A stretch of DNA of 64,000 nucleotides. Source: Pseudarthrobacter defluvii (GTDB lineage Bacteria; Actinomycetota; Actinomycetes; Actinomycetales; Micrococcaceae). Positions 1 to 9,198 of the stretch are shown here, piece after piece (position 1 is the stretch's first letter; every line of letters begins with the position of its first letter). The position numbers and the translations under genes were made by a program. A model generated the notes under the pieces. It did not search any database, was not told where the DNA came from, and was given only the letters and a program-made list of their open reading frames with translations. The stretch covers positions 1,178,001 to 1,242,000 of the forward strand of contig NZ_JAUSYG010000001.1 in the NCBI RefSeq assembly GCF_030816725.1, in the 5' to 3' direction.

Positions 1-268
1 GGCAGTCCTGGAGCCACGGGGGGAGCCAGAGTCCCAACAATATTGCGGCCGTTACGTGGGATATCCACGCGCTCGGAGTCGCCGCGCAGAGGGCCCGTGC
101 CATTGCGGGAAGCTCGAACTCCCACCCTGCCGGCAGATACAGGAGGCGTCCGGACGAAGCCAGGTCGGACGCACGTAATCGACCCCGGCTGAGGCTCGCC
201 GCCCGCGCTTCCGCGACTGTAAAGGGAATGCTTTCGAGGTGGGCCGGCAGCGGCGAAACAGGACGCAT
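1..268 (-). CDS. AbiEi/DUF559-like protein, partial (N-terminus only)
   Basis: The minus strand from the ATG at 268 reads MRPVSPLPAHLES, then VAEARAASLSRGRLRASDL, and runs open past the window edge, so only about 89 N-terminal residues are visible. A basic winged-helix-like start followed by a W-I-S-H-V-T-A-A segment is typical of the actinobacterial proteins annotated as type IV antitoxin AbiEi-domain or DUF559 endonuclease-like; their function is not established. An in-frame ATG lies three codons upstream (277), so the start is uncertain. A 61-bp palindrome separates it from fhs, which is transcribed in the same direction. The family call rests on remembered resemblance. Confidence 0.55.
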   Translation of the reverse strand, partial: MRPVSPLPAHLESIPFTVAEARAASLSRGRLRASDLASSGRLLYLPAGWEFELPAMARALCAATPSAWISHVTAAILLGLWLPPWLQDC

Positions 269-323
269 GGAGACCATTGTTTACCGGAAGCCGGCCACCC
301 CGCAGAACTTATCCACACCTCTC

Positions 324-384
324 GTTGCTCTATCAGATGTGGTTCCCAAACCAGGGCTTTAGGGACCAGATCTGATAGAGCAAC
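324..384. repeat. 61-bp palindromic repeat, copy 1
   Basis: Outer arms GTTGCTCTATCAGAT and ATCTGATAGAGCAAC are perfect inverted repeats, continued by imperfect inner arms (TTCCCAAA / TTTAGGGA) around a loop of about 7 nt. It lies 14 nt past the stop of fhs, in the position of a terminator, but without a U-tract. Two more copies lie at 10303 and 10641. Confidence 0.9.
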
Positions 385-398
385 GCGTTGGGGTAGGG

Positions 399-2075
399 CT
401 AGGTGAGGCCCACTGGGTTGCCGTCCGCGTCCACGTCCATCCGCAGAGCGGCCGGGACGGCGGGCAGGCCCGGCATGGTCATCACCGCACCCGTCAGGGC
501 CACGATGAATCCCGCCCCGGTCTTGGGCAGCAGGTCGCGGACGTGGATGGTGAACCCCTTGGGGGCGCCCAGGCGGGAGGCGTCGTCCGTGAACGAGTAC
601 TGCGTCTTGGCCATGCAGACCGGGAGCGAGCCCCACCCGTTCCGCTCGATATCGGCCAGGCGTTTCAGGGCAGGCACGGAGAAGTCCACGCCGTCCGCCC
701 CGTAAATCTCCTGCGCGATGGTGCGGATCTTGTCCTCTACAGGCAACTCCAGCGGATACAGGTGCCGGAAGCTGCTGGGTGCCTCCACTGCCTGGGCAAC
801 CAGGGCGGCCAGTTCGTCACCGCCGTCGCCCCCGCCGCCGCGGCCCCACACATCAGCAACGGCCGCGCGCACACCCTCCGCGGCGCACCAGGACAGCAGC
901 CAGTCAAGTTCCTCGGTCGAATCGGACGAGAACCGGTTGATGGCCACCACCGGCGTAACCCCGAACTTCTCGACGTTGTGCACATGCCTGCGAAGGTTGA
1001 CCACCCCCGACTCGAGGGCGGCCACATCCGGCCGGGTCAGCTGGTCCTTGGCCACCCCGCCCTGCATCTTCAACGCCCGCACCGTTGCCACCACCACGAC
1101 GGCGGACGGGGCCAGGCCGCCATAGCGGGCCTTGATGTCCATGAATTTTTCGGCCCCCAGGTCGGCCCCGAATCCGGCTTCCGTCACCACAATGTCAGCC
1201 AACCGCCGGGCGGTCTGCGTGGCAATGAGCGAGTTGCAGCCGTGGGCGATGTTCGCGAAGGGGCCGCCGTGCACCAAGGCAGGGGTGCCGGCGATGGTTT
1301 GCACGAGGTTCGGCTTGACCGCCTCCTTCAGGAGCAGCGTCAAGGCCCCCTCCACCCCAAGGTCCGCCACCGTCACGGGTTTCCGGTCGTACGTGTAGCC
1401 GAACGTGATCCGGCCCAGCCGGGCGCGCAAGTCCGTCAGGTCCGTGGCCAGGCAGAACACGGCCATGATCTCGGACGCCACGGTGATGTCGAATCCGTCC
1501 TGGCGCGGCACGCCCTGCGTGGGTCCGCCGAGGCCGATGACCACCTCCCGCAGGGACCGGTCATTCATGTCCAGCACCCGTTTGAAGGTCATCCGGCGCG
1601 GATCGATGTTCAGCGCGTTGCCTTGGTAGATATGGTTGTCCACCAGCGCCATCAGGGCGTTGTTGGCCGATGTGATGGCATGGAAGTCGCCCGTGAAGTG
1701 CAGGTTGATCTCATCCATGGGCAGCACCTGTGAATAACCCCCGCCGGTGGCGCCGCCCTTCATGCCCAGAACCGGGCCCAAAGACGGCTCCCGCAGCGCG
1801 ATCATCACCTTGTGGCCGGCGCGGGCCAGGGAATCGGCCAGGCCCACCGTGGTGGTGGACTTGCCCTCACCGGCAGGGGTGGGCGACATCGCCGAGACCA
1901 GCACCACCTTGCCGTGCGGACCCGGGGCCGCGAGCCTGGCCGGATCGATCTTCGCCTTGTACCGCCCGTACTGTTCCAGCGCGTCGGCATTGACCCCCAC
2001 TGCGGCCGCTACGTCGGCGATGGGCCGGATCCGGGCAGCACGGGCTATCTCAAGATCAGAAGGGAGAGCAGACAT
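399..2075 (-). CDS. fhs: formate--tetrahydrofolate ligase
   Basis: ATP-dependent ligation of formate to tetrahydrofolate, giving 10-formyl-THF for purine and one-carbon metabolism in the cytosol. The 558-residue product has the usual family length. It carries the nucleotide-binding segment [14 protein letters not shown] near residue 65 and the family blocks [22 protein letters not shown] and [11 protein letters not shown] in short succession. I chose the ATG at 2075 (MSALPSDL) over one six codons upstream because AGGAAAGGACAAGG sits directly in front of it. mshA lies upstream on the same strand about 110 bp away, so fhs may have its own promoter. The 61-bp palindrome follows its stop. Confidence 0.97.
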   Translation of the reverse strand: MSALPSDLEIARAARIRPIADVAAAVGVNADALEQYGRYKAKIDPARLAAPGPHGKVVLVSAMSPTPAGEGKSTTTVGLADSLARAGHKVMIALREPSLGPVLGMKGGATGGGYSQVLPMDEINLHFTGDFHAITSANNALMALVDNHIYQGNALNIDPRRMTFKRVLDMNDRSLREVVIGLGGPTQGVPRQDGFDITVASEIMAVFCLATDLTDLRARLGRITFGYTYDRKPVTVADLGVEGALTLLLKEAVKPNLVQTIAGTPALVHGGPFANIAHGCNSLIATQTARRLADIVVTEAGFGADLGAEKFMDIKARYGGLAPSAVVVVATVRALKMQGGVAKDQLTRPDVAALESGVVNLRRHVHNVEKFGVTPVVAINRFSSDSTEELDWLLSWCAAEGVRAAVADVWGRGGGGDGGDELAALVAQAVEAPSSFRHLYPLELPVEDKIRTIAQEIYGADGVDFSVPALKRLADIERNGWGSLPVCMAKTQYSFTDDASRLGAPKGFTIHVRDLLPKTGAGFIVALTGAVMTMPGLPAVPAALRMDVDADGNPVGLT

Positions 2076-2186
2076 CCTTGTCCTTTCCTGCACAGTCTTG
2101 CCTGCACCGCGAGCCGGCGCCGGGGACCTGCCCCTAAGCTAACAGCACGCAGCTCCAAGAGCACCAGAAACGGGACAAAGGATCGA

Positions 2187-3452
2187 TCAGGAAGCGGGAA
2201 CCACGGGTGCCAGCCGACGGCCCACAAAGTTGTCGACGGCGGCGTGGTAGCTTTCGAGCGTGATGGCGGCAGTGCGCTGCCAGCCCGAGCTCTGGGCGCG
2301 GATGGCGGCGGCGCGGCCCAGGTCTTCGCGGGTTGCGGGGTCGTCGTACAGGGCTTCCAGCGCGTCAGCCCAGTCGGCCGCGTGGTGGCCGTCCACCAGA
2401 AGCCCGGTCCGGCCGTGGAAGATGGCGCGGGACAGCCCGCCCACGCGGGTGGCCACCACAGGCGTGCCGCAGGCCTGCGCCTCCAGCGCCACCAGCCCGA
2501 AGGATTCGCTGAAGGAAGGCATCACCACGACGTCTGCCGCACGGAACCAGGATGCAAGCTCAGGTGCCTTGACCGGCGGAAGCTGCGTGACGACGTCGTC
2601 CATTCCTGCCTCCTTGATCAGGCACCGAAGGTTGAATTCCTTGTTGCCGCTCAACGCGCCCAGGATGGTGACGCGCAGGTCGATGTCCGGGCGGCGTTTC
2701 CGCAGCAGGGCGGCAGCCTTGACCAGCACCTGCGGTCCTTTCAGCCGCTGGATGCGGCCGGCGAACACCAGGTGGAAGGTGTCGGGGCTGACGCCGTGCT
2801 GCGCCCTGGACCGCGCCCGGAACGCGGGGGTGAACGTGGCGAGGTCCACTCCGGGCGGCGCGATGTCGATGCGGTCGTAGGTGGCGCCGTAGTCGGAGAC
2901 CAGTTCGGCGGCCTCGGAGCTGGTGTTGGCGATGAGCCGTGACGCGCCTTCAACAATGCGGTGCTCGCCCAGCTCACGCCGCCGGGGTTCCGGCTGTTCT
3001 CCGGACTCCAGCAGCAGGTTCTTGACCTTGGCCATGGTGTGCATGGTGTGCACCAGCGGCACGCCCCACAGCTCGGACAGCTCCAGCCCGGCCAGACCGG
3101 ACACCCAATAGTGCGAATGGATTACGTCGTACCGGCCGTGCGGCTGGCGCCGGCGGATCTGCTCGATCTCCGCCACCATGGCATGCAGGAGCCCGGGAAG
3201 TTCCTCCTTGGGAATCTTCTTGGGCGGCCCGGCCAGGACATTGTGCACGCACACGCCCGGATCGGGATGCTCGACGGCGGGCTGGTCCGCGGACGTGGCG
3301 CGCGTGAAGATCTCCACCTCCACCCCGGCCTCGGCCAGCGCCGACGCCAGCTCACGGATGTAGACATTCATCCCGCCGGCATCGCCCGAGCCGGGCTGTT
3401 CCATGGGGGAGGTGTGGAGGGAGAGCAAAGCGACCCTGCGGATCAGTGCCAC
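2187..3452 (-). CDS. mshA: D-inositol-3-phosphate glycosyltransferase (mycothiol synthesis)
   Basis: MshA transfers GlcNAc from UDP-GlcNAc to 1D-myo-inositol-3-phosphate, the first step of mycothiol synthesis. The 421-residue GT4 (GT-B fold) protein starts with RRVALLSLHTSP. It has the glycine-rich GDAGGMNVYIREL near residue 25, SHYWVSGLAG near 115, and the C-terminal donor-site block SFSESFGLVALEAQACGTPVV near 310, with the E-x7-E pattern of the family. Start is GTG with a strong AAGGAGG six bases upstream. The gene is transcribed behind the GH4 gene with a 76-bp gap. The other mycothiol genes are not in this window. Confidence 0.95.
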   Translation of the reverse strand: MALIRRVALLSLHTSPMEQPGSGDAGGMNVYIRELASALAEAGVEVEIFTRATSADQPAVEHPDPGVCVHNVLAGPPKKIPKEELPGLLHAMVAEIEQIRRRQPHGRYDVIHSHYWVSGLAGLELSELWGVPLVHTMHTMAKVKNLLLESGEQPEPRRRELGEHRIVEGASRLIANTSSEAAELVSDYGATYDRIDIAPPGVDLATFTPAFRARSRAQHGVSPDTFHLVFAGRIQRLKGPQVLVKAAALLRKRRPDIDLRVTILGALSGNKEFNLRCLIKEAGMDDVVTQLPPVKAPELASWFRAADVVVMPSFSESFGLVALEAQACGTPVVATRVGGLSRAIFHGRTGLLVDGHHAADWADALEALYDDPATREDLGRAAAIRAQSSGWQRTAAITLESYHAAVDNFVGRRLAPVVPAS

Positions 3453-3528
3453 GGGACCTCCTTCCGGCCGCCGGCGCGTGTCGGGGGAGCCGGTTCAGTG
3501 CGCATTCGGTAAAACACTACTCCTTCCC

Positions 3529-4956
3529 CTAACGCTCACTGCCCTCCCACATCTTCCCCAAATCCGGAAACGCCTGTTCGTAGCCGGCGAGAAGCCGGGC
3601 GGCCAGGTCCGCCGAATCCACCAGGGGGTGCCGGGCGAAGGCCGCAAGGGCAGCGGAACGGTCTCCGTATGTGGCGGCCCGGACTGTGAGCCGTTCCACC
3701 TCCTTGACCCGCTGGAGCAGCCCGAGTTGCGCGCCGGCGGGTATCTGCTGGGGCAACGGAACGGCGCCGGCCGGGGTGACAGTGCAGGGGACTTCGACGA
3801 CGGCGTCCGCCGGCAGGCCGGGAACGGCGGGTTGGGAAGGGCCTGGGTCAGCCCCGGCGGGCGTGTGTGCCCGGGGTTCCGGTGCGCCAAGGGGAAACAG
3901 TGCGTTCCGGGTGTTGAGGATCAGCTGCGTTTCCCCGCCGCCGGCCAGGGCGCGCATTGCGGCCAACGCCACCCGTTCGTAGCCGCCTCCTGCCAGGTCC
4001 TCCTCATTCCGGCGCTCACCGTCACACCGGGCCTCGGCAAGGTAGCCCTCTTCGCGGGAGCGCCGCGCCTCCTCCCACAGCAGATACGCACCCGGCCCCG
4101 CAGCGGCCAGACGCGGGTAGAGCTCCTGCTGCTGGTTGTGGATGCTCTCCCCGCGGGTCTGGGCCATGGCCCGCATCGCCTGCCGGGCGAATTCGTGCCG
4201 GTAGTAGTAGTACAGGTACTCATTGGGCAGCAGGCCCAGCGCGGCCAGGAACGGCTGCGGGAAGAGCCTGCCCTCCTCGAACGACTGAAGGGCGCCGGCG
4301 TCCGCCAACAGGTGCGGCAGCACGTCCCGGCCGCCCGACTCCAGCCGGTACAGCCAGCCCAGGTGGTTCAGCCCGTAGTAGCGCACGCCGTCGAGCCGTC
4401 CCACCGGCAACGGGACGCCGGCCGCGCCCGCCGCCCGCTGCACCAGCCCACCCGCCGAGTCGCAGATCCCGATGGCCCTTTGGCCCAGGACGGGGAGCAG
4501 CGCTTCGGTGACCATGCCGGCCGGGTTGGTGAAGTTGATGAGCCAGGCGTCCGGACAGTGCTCCCGCATCAGCCGGGCGAGGTCCAGCATGCGCGGAATG
4601 GTCCGGAGAGCGTAGGAGATCCCTCCGGCCCCTGTGGTTTCCTGCCCCAGCAGCCCGAGGTCCTGCGCCACCGTTTCGTCCGCCACGCGCCCTGCCGTCC
4701 CGCCGGGCCGGATGGCGGCGAACACCATGCCCGTGCCGGTCAGCGCCGCGGCGAGATCCGTAGTGGCATGGACGGGAAGCCGGGCACTCTGGCTCCCGGG
4801 CATACTCTGCAGCACCGCGGTGACTGCCTGGAGGCGCGCGGGATCGACGTCGTGCAGCACCAGCTCGGTGACCAACCCGGCAAAGGGGCCGGACACCAAC
4901 GCCCGGTATATCAGCGGCACCCGGAAACCCCCGCCGCCGGCAATCAGAAGCCGCAT
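3529..4956 (-). CDS. GH4-family glycosidase, probable 6-phospho-beta-glucosidase
   Basis: GH4 enzymes hydrolyse (6-phospho-)glycosides by an NAD+- and Mn2+-dependent redox mechanism. This 475-residue protein opens with a Rossmann loop (LLIAGGGGFRVPLI). It carries the metal-ligand region GICDSAGGL near residue 170 and YGLNHLGW near 200, as in the LicH/CelF branch; substrate cannot be fixed from sequence. The start ATG is preceded by TAGACT ending six bases away and no Shine-Dalgarno site, suggesting a leaderless mRNA. It diverges from a PfkB sugar kinase 90 bp away, which suggests joint sugar use, but no PTS permease or sugar porter is nearby. Confidence 0.85.
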   Translation of the reverse strand: MRLLIAGGGGFRVPLIYRALVSGPFAGLVTELVLHDVDPARLQAVTAVLQSMPGSQSARLPVHATTDLAAALTGTGMVFAAIRPGGTAGRVADETVAQDLGLLGQETTGAGGISYALRTIPRMLDLARLMREHCPDAWLINFTNPAGMVTEALLPVLGQRAIGICDSAGGLVQRAAGAAGVPLPVGRLDGVRYYGLNHLGWLYRLESGGRDVLPHLLADAGALQSFEEGRLFPQPFLAALGLLPNEYLYYYYRHEFARQAMRAMAQTRGESIHNQQQELYPRLAAAGPGAYLLWEEARRSREEGYLAEARCDGERRNEEDLAGGGYERVALAAMRALAGGGETQLILNTRNALFPLGAPEPRAHTPAGADPGPSQPAVPGLPADAVVEVPCTVTPAGAVPLPQQIPAGAQLGLLQRVKEVERLTVRAATYGDRSAALAAFARHPLVDSADLAARLLAGYEQAFPDLGKMWEGSER

Positions 4957-5046
4957 GCAAGTAGTCTAGGACCAGCCTCTGACAGCGTGTCCAGAGCGTT
5001 CCAGAGCCCCTACCGCAGCACTGCGGCGCGGCGTATTGTGCCAACT

Positions 5047-6138
5047 ATGGACGCGAAGCCAGCCCGCCCCTTCGATCCGCTGGCCGCCGTCCGCTCACCC
5101 GTCGAACCCGGATTCGATCTCCTGCTGGCGGGCACCGTTTTCCAGGACATCATCTTCACCGGCCTTCCCCACGGGCCCGAACCAGGCACGGAAATCTGGA
5201 GCGACGGCATGGGCAGCTGTCCGGGCGGGGTGGCGAACCAGGCGATCGCAGCCGCCAGGCTGGGGCTGCGCACCGGGCTGGCCGCTGCTTTCGGGGATGA
5301 CGGATACGGCGACTTCAACTGGAAGATCCTTTCCGGCCAGGAGCACGTGGACCTCAGCCTCTCCCGCCGCGTCCCCGGGTGGCACTCCCCGGTGACCGTG
5401 TCGCTCTGCGTGGACCAGGACCGCTCCCTGGTGACCCACGGGCACTCCGCGCCGGTGACGAACTCGGAGCTGATCGGGGAACCGCCAAAGGCGCTCGCCG
5501 GCATCGCCGAGGTGGGGCTGGAAATGGAACCGTGGGGCCGGGCCGCCCACGCGGCCGGGGTGAAGCTGTTCGGGGACGTGGGCTGGGACCCCAGCGGGGA
5601 GTGGGCGCCGGTGCGGCTCGACAACCTGCAGTACTTCTATGCTTTCCTGCCCAACCAGCGCGAGGCCATGGCCTTCACAGGCAAGGACAACCCCTGGAGC
5701 GCCCTCTATGCCCTGGCAGACCGCGTCCCCGTCGCCGTGGTGACCCTGGGAGCGCAGGGCGCCATGGCCGTGGACTCGGAAACCGGTGAAGAGGAGTGGG
5801 TGCCGTCGCTCCCCGTCAAGGCACATGACCCCACCGGGGCGGGCGACTGCTTCGACGCTGCGTTCATTGTGGGCACCCTGGCCGGCTGGCCGCTCGGGGA
5901 CCGGCTGCGGTTTGCCAACCTGTGCGCGTCCCTGGCCGTGCAGGAGGTGGGCGGCTCCCTGGCAGCCCCGGGCTGGGGGGACATCGCCGACTGGTGGAAA
6001 CGCGCCAACGCCCGCCCGGAACGGCAGACCAGCCAATGGCTGCGGCGCTTCGGGTTCCTCGCGGACATCATCGAGGATGTGCCGCTGGCAGCCCAGCGCC
6101 GGGCGGCAGCCACCATCGCGCACCTGTCCGACGCCTGA
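5047..6138 (+). CDS. PfkB/ribokinase-family carbohydrate kinase
   Basis: Predicted ATP-dependent sugar kinase of 363 residues. The N-terminal family signature GGVANQAIAAARLGL and the C-terminal DPTGAGDCFDAAF (anion hole and catalytic Asp) are both intact. The frame stays open for 548 codons upstream, but that is antisense to the GH4 gene; the ATG at 5047 (MDAKPARP) is the sensible start. TATTGT ends seven bases before it with no ribosome-binding site, again leaderless-like; a GTG three codons upstream is the alternative. Divergent from the GH4 glycosidase; substrate unknown. Confidence 0.87.
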   Translation: MDAKPARPFDPLAAVRSPVEPGFDLLLAGTVFQDIIFTGLPHGPEPGTEIWSDGMGSCPGGVANQAIAAARLGLRTGLAAAFGDDGYGDFNWKILSGQEHVDLSLSRRVPGWHSPVTVSLCVDQDRSLVTHGHSAPVTNSELIGEPPKALAGIAEVGLEMEPWGRAAHAAGVKLFGDVGWDPSGEWAPVRLDNLQYFYAFLPNQREAMAFTGKDNPWSALYALADRVPVAVVTLGAQGAMAVDSETGEEEWVPSLPVKAHDPTGAGDCFDAAFIVGTLAGWPLGDRLRFANLCASLAVQEVGGSLAAPGWGDIADWWKRANARPERQTSQWLRRFGFLADIIEDVPLAAQRRAAATIAHLSDA

Positions 6139-6182
6139 GGAGCGCCGGAGCCCCCTGATTATTCGGCCTGAAGTGCCCGCAC

Positions 6183-6195
6183 TAGAATCAATTAG
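6183..6195 (+). promoter_or_regulatory. leaderless promoter of alr
   Basis: The -10 hexamer TAGAAT at 6183-6188 is followed by seven bases and then the GTG start of alr at 6196. There is no Shine-Dalgarno sequence, so transcription probably starts at the GTG. Confidence 0.65.
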
Positions 6196-7431
6196 GTGAC
6201 CTACCCCGCAACAACCGGTGAATTCAGCGCTGCCTCCGGGCCGGACCCCCGCCATGAGAGGTCCGCCGTGATCGACCTGGAGGCCATCCGGCACAACGTC
6301 CGCCGGCTTGCCGCTGCTGCTTCTCCCGCCAAAGTCATGGCCGTCGTCAAGGCCGATGCGTACGGCCACGGCGCCGTTCCGGTGGCCCGCGCAGCCCTGC
6401 AGGCCGGCGCGGCCTGGCTGGGCGTTGCCCACATTTCCGAAGCGCTCGCGCTGCGCGCCGGCGGCATCGACGCGCCGCTGCTTGCCTGGCTGCACACCAC
6501 CGACAGCAACTTCGGCGCTGCCGTGGCCGCCGGCGTCGACATTGGCTGCTCCGGGTGGGAGCTGGAACGCATCGTAGCCGCGGCGCGGGAGCAGGAACGT
6601 CCCGCGCGGGTGCACCTGAAGGTTGATACCGGGCTGGGCCGCAACGGCGCCACGCCCGAGACTTGGGACCGCCTGGTGGGTGAAGCCGTGGAATACCAGG
6701 ACCAGGGGCTGCTGCGGGTGGTGGGCATCTTCTCCCACCTGGCTGTGGCCGACGAGCCGGAGCGGCCCGAAACTGACCAGCAGGTGGCGGCTTTCCGCGA
6801 GGCGCTGGCCATCGCCGAGGACGCCGGCGTTGACCCTGAGGTCCGGCACCTGGCCAACACCCCCGCTACGTTGTCCCGCCCGGACACCCACTTCGACCTG
6901 GTCCGTGTGGGCCTTGGCATTTACGGGCTTTCACCGTTTGACGGGACCACGTCCGCCGAGCTTGGCCTCCGCCCCGCCATGACCCTCCGCACCCTGGTGT
7001 CGCAGTGCAAGCAGGTGCCAGAGGGGCAGGGCGTCTCCTACGGCCTGCATTACCGCACCAGGGAAGCGAGCACCCTCGCGCTCATTCCGCTGGGCTACGC
7101 CGACGGGATCCCGCGCATCGCCACCGGCGGTCCTGTCCGGGTCGCCGGAAAGACCTACCCGGTGGTGGGGCGGATCGCCATGGACCAGATGGTCATCGAC
7201 CTTGGTGCGGGAGCAGCCGGCGCGGCTTTGCAGGGCGCGGAAGCGGAGCTGTTCGGCAACGGCGCCGACGGCGGACCCACGGTTGACGACTGGGCCCGCG
7301 CCGCCGGAACCATTAACTACGAGGTGGTGACCCGGATCAGCCCCCGCGTTCCCCGCCGCTTCATCAACGAGAACCCGCCGGCGGAGAGCCAGGCCGTGGC
7401 GGGCCTGCCCGGGAAGGCGGGAGCCGCATGA
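6196..7431 (+). CDS. alr: alanine racemase
   Basis: PLP enzyme converting L- to D-alanine for peptidoglycan. The 411-residue product carries the PLP-lysine block AVVKADAYGHG near residue 50, the catalytic-Tyr region VSYGLHYRT near 280 and the C-terminal GYADGIPR and VGRIAMDQM blocks. Start is GTG, placed seven bases after a TAGAAT hexamer. Its stop overlaps the ATG of tsaE (ATGA), so it is the first gene of a tightly coupled operon, alr-tsaE-tsaB-rimI-tsaD. The same order occurs in mycobacteria (Rv3423c to Rv3419c). Confidence 0.97.
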   Translation: MTYPATTGEFSAASGPDPRHERSAVIDLEAIRHNVRRLAAAASPAKVMAVVKADAYGHGAVPVARAALQAGAAWLGVAHISEALALRAGGIDAPLLAWLHTTDSNFGAAVAAGVDIGCSGWELERIVAAAREQERPARVHLKVDTGLGRNGATPETWDRLVGEAVEYQDQGLLRVVGIFSHLAVADEPERPETDQQVAAFREALAIAEDAGVDPEVRHLANTPATLSRPDTHFDLVRVGLGIYGLSPFDGTTSAELGLRPAMTLRTLVSQCKQVPEGQGVSYGLHYRTREASTLALIPLGYADGIPRIATGGPVRVAGKTYPVVGRIAMDQMVIDLGAGAAGAALQGAEAELFGNGADGGPTVDDWARAAGTINYEVVTRISPRVPRRFINENPPAESQAVAGLPGKAGAA

Positions 7432-8018
7432 GCGCGCCCGAACAGTTGGCCGCCAACTGGGAAACGACCTTTACCGCGACGACGGCGGAACAAACACACG
7501 TTTTAGGCGCCCGTTTGGCGGAGGTGCTGCAGGCCGGGGACCTGCTGGTGCTGTCCGGCGAGTTGGGTGCGGGAAAAACCACCTTCACCCAGGGGCTGGG
7601 CGAGGGCCTGGGCGTCCGCCCGGGCATCATCTCGCCCACGTTCGTCCTGGTCCGGATCCACCCAAACCTGCCGGAGGGTCTGCGTCCCGGTGGGCCGGAC
7701 CTGGTCCACGTAGACGCCTACCGCCTGGGCTCGGCGGCGGAGATTGATGACATCGACCTCGAGAACACCATGGACTCCTCCGTCACCGTGGTGGAGTGGG
7801 GGCATGAGCGGGTGGAGCACCTGAGCGACAGCCGGCTGGAGATCGACCTGCACCGCGCCATCGGGCTTGGCGGCGGGGGACTGGCCGGAACTTCCCGGGT
7901 ACTGGACTTCGACGGCGAAGATACCGACGAGCCCCGCACCATCGTCCTGCGCGGGTACGGACCCCGGTGGGCAACCGCTCCTGGACTCGGCAACCTGGAA
8001 GGGAGCAGCCCGTGCTGA
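7428..8018 (+). CDS. tsaE: tRNA t6A biosynthesis ATPase TsaE
   Basis: ATPase partner of TsaB-TsaD in forming N6-threonylcarbamoyladenosine at position 37 of ANN-decoding tRNAs. The 196-residue protein has Walker A GELGAGKTT near residue 45, SPTFVLV near 70 and the HVDAYRL block near 95, all typical of the YjeE/TsaE family. It is somewhat longer than many bacterial homologues (about 150), the extra being a C-terminal extension. It overlaps alr by four bases at its start and tsaB by seven bases at its end, implying translational coupling. Confidence 0.95.
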   Translation: MSAPEQLAANWETTFTATTAEQTHVLGARLAEVLQAGDLLVLSGELGAGKTTFTQGLGEGLGVRPGIISPTFVLVRIHPNLPEGLRPGGPDLVHVDAYRLGSAAEIDDIDLENTMDSSVTVVEWGHERVEHLSDSRLEIDLHRAIGLGGGGLAGTSRVLDFDGEDTDEPRTIVLRGYGPRWATAPGLGNLEGSSPC

Positions 8019-8683
8019 TCCTTGCCATTGACACGTCGGCGGTGGCCAGCGCTGCGCTGGTGTCCGATGATGCCCCGGAAAGCGTGGTGGCAAGCTTCGC
8101 CACGGAGGATACCCGCAGCCACGCGGAGGTACTCGCCCCGGGAATCCACGCCATGCTGTCCGAGGCGGGAGTAACCGGGCAGGACGTGGACGCAGTGGTG
8201 GTAGGCGTTGGCCCCGGCCCGTTCACCGGGCTGCGTTCAGGCATCGCCACGGCCCGCACCCTGGCCTTCGTCTGGGGCAAGCCCCTTCACGGGCTCATGA
8301 GCCTGGACGCCGTGGCCCTGGAAGTTGCCGAATCCACGGCTGCCACTGCCGAATTCCTGGTGGTGACGGACGCCCGCCGCAAGGAGGTCTACTGGGCCCG
8401 CTACAGCCTCAGCGACGGCCAACTGCCGCTGCTGGAGGACGGCCCCCACGTGGGGTTCGCGTCCGGGCTGCCGGACCTGCCCGCCTTCGGCGCAGGTGCC
8501 GGGCTCTATGCCGAGGCGCTCCAGGCCCACCCGGATTTCGCCGGCGAGCAGCCCGACGCCCTGTACCTTGGCCAGTTCGCCCTGGCCCGGCTCGCCTCCG
8601 GGCACGCGCTGCTGGACTCCACACCCCTGTACCTGCGCGAATCCGACGCACAGGTTCCCGGACCACGGAAGCGGGCACTGTGA
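8012..8683 (+). CDS. tsaB: tRNA t6A biosynthesis protein TsaB
   Basis: Non-catalytic ASKHA-fold partner of TsaD. The product starts VLILAIDTSAVASAALV and has the family blocks RSHAEVLAP and GVGPGPFTGLRSGI, about 223 residues. The frame extends 15 codons further upstream, but the GTG at 8012 is preferred because GGAAGGGAG lies just before it and because family members begin right at the ILAIDTS strand. It overlaps the tsaE stop (GTGCTGA) and its own TGA overlaps the GTG of rimI. Confidence 0.95.
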   Translation: MLILAIDTSAVASAALVSDDAPESVVASFATEDTRSHAEVLAPGIHAMLSEAGVTGQDVDAVVVGVGPGPFTGLRSGIATARTLAFVWGKPLHGLMSLDAVALEVAESTAATAEFLVVTDARRKEVYWARYSLSDGQLPLLEDGPHVGFASGLPDLPAFGAGAGLYAEALQAHPDFAGEQPDALYLGQFALARLASGHALLDSTPLYLRESDAQVPGPRKRAL

Positions 8684-9198
8684 ATACCCACCCGCGCCCG
8701 CGCATGGCCGGAGTCACCATCCGTGACATGACCGTGGACGACGTACCTGCCGTCGGTGCGCTGGAACACCAGCTCTTCCCCATTGATGCCTGGCCGGTGC
8801 AGATGTTCCTGGATGAGCTCTCCCAGCCGGAGACCCGCCACTACCTGGTGGCGGAGACCAGCGACGGCATCGTGGGCTACGCCGGCCTCATGTGCATCGA
8901 GCCCATTGCGGACGTCCAGACCATCGCCGTCGTTCCGGATTATGAGGGGCGGGGCATCGGCAGCACGCTGCTCACGCAGCTTATCGAGGAAGCCCGGCGC
9001 CGGTGGGCAACGGAGGTCCTCCTGGAAGTGCGCGCGGACAACCCCCGGGCGCAGCAACTGTATGTAAGGTTCGGCTTCGAACAGATCCATACCCGGGCCC
9101 GTTATTACCGGGACGGCGTGGATGCCCTCATCATGCGCCTCCAGCTGACCGCACCACCCACTGAAGGCCACGAAGAAACGGAAGCAGGCCAGGCATGA
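8680..9198 (+). CDS. rimI: ribosomal-protein-S18-alanine N-acetyltransferase (RimI)
   Basis: GNAT-fold acetyltransferase of 172 residues. The acetyl-CoA loop is visible as [15 protein letters not shown] near residue 85, followed by the [18 protein letters not shown] block characteristic of RimI. The GTG start overlaps the tsaB stop (GTGA); an ATG eight codons in is the alternative. It sits between tsaB and tsaD as in other actinobacteria. RimI proteins acetylate protein N-termini; the substrate range in this organism is inferred from the family. Confidence 0.93.
   Translation: MNTHPRPRMAGVTIRDMTVDDVPAVGALEHQLFPIDAWPVQMFLDELSQPETRHYLVAETSDGIVGYAGLMCIEPIADVQTIAVVPDYEGRGIGSTLLTQLIEEARRRWATEVLLEVRADNPRAQQLYVRFGFEQIHTRARYYRDGVDALIMRLQLTAPPTEGHEETEAGQA

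Noticed and set aside
3403..5046. 548-codon open frame upstream of and in frame with the PfkB gene
   Set aside because: It is antisense to the GH4 gene, lacks any family resemblance and reflects the high-GC codon pattern.
5095..6891. 598-codon minus-strand frame under the PfkB and alr genes
   Set aside because: Antisense to two well-supported genes; no recognisable domain.
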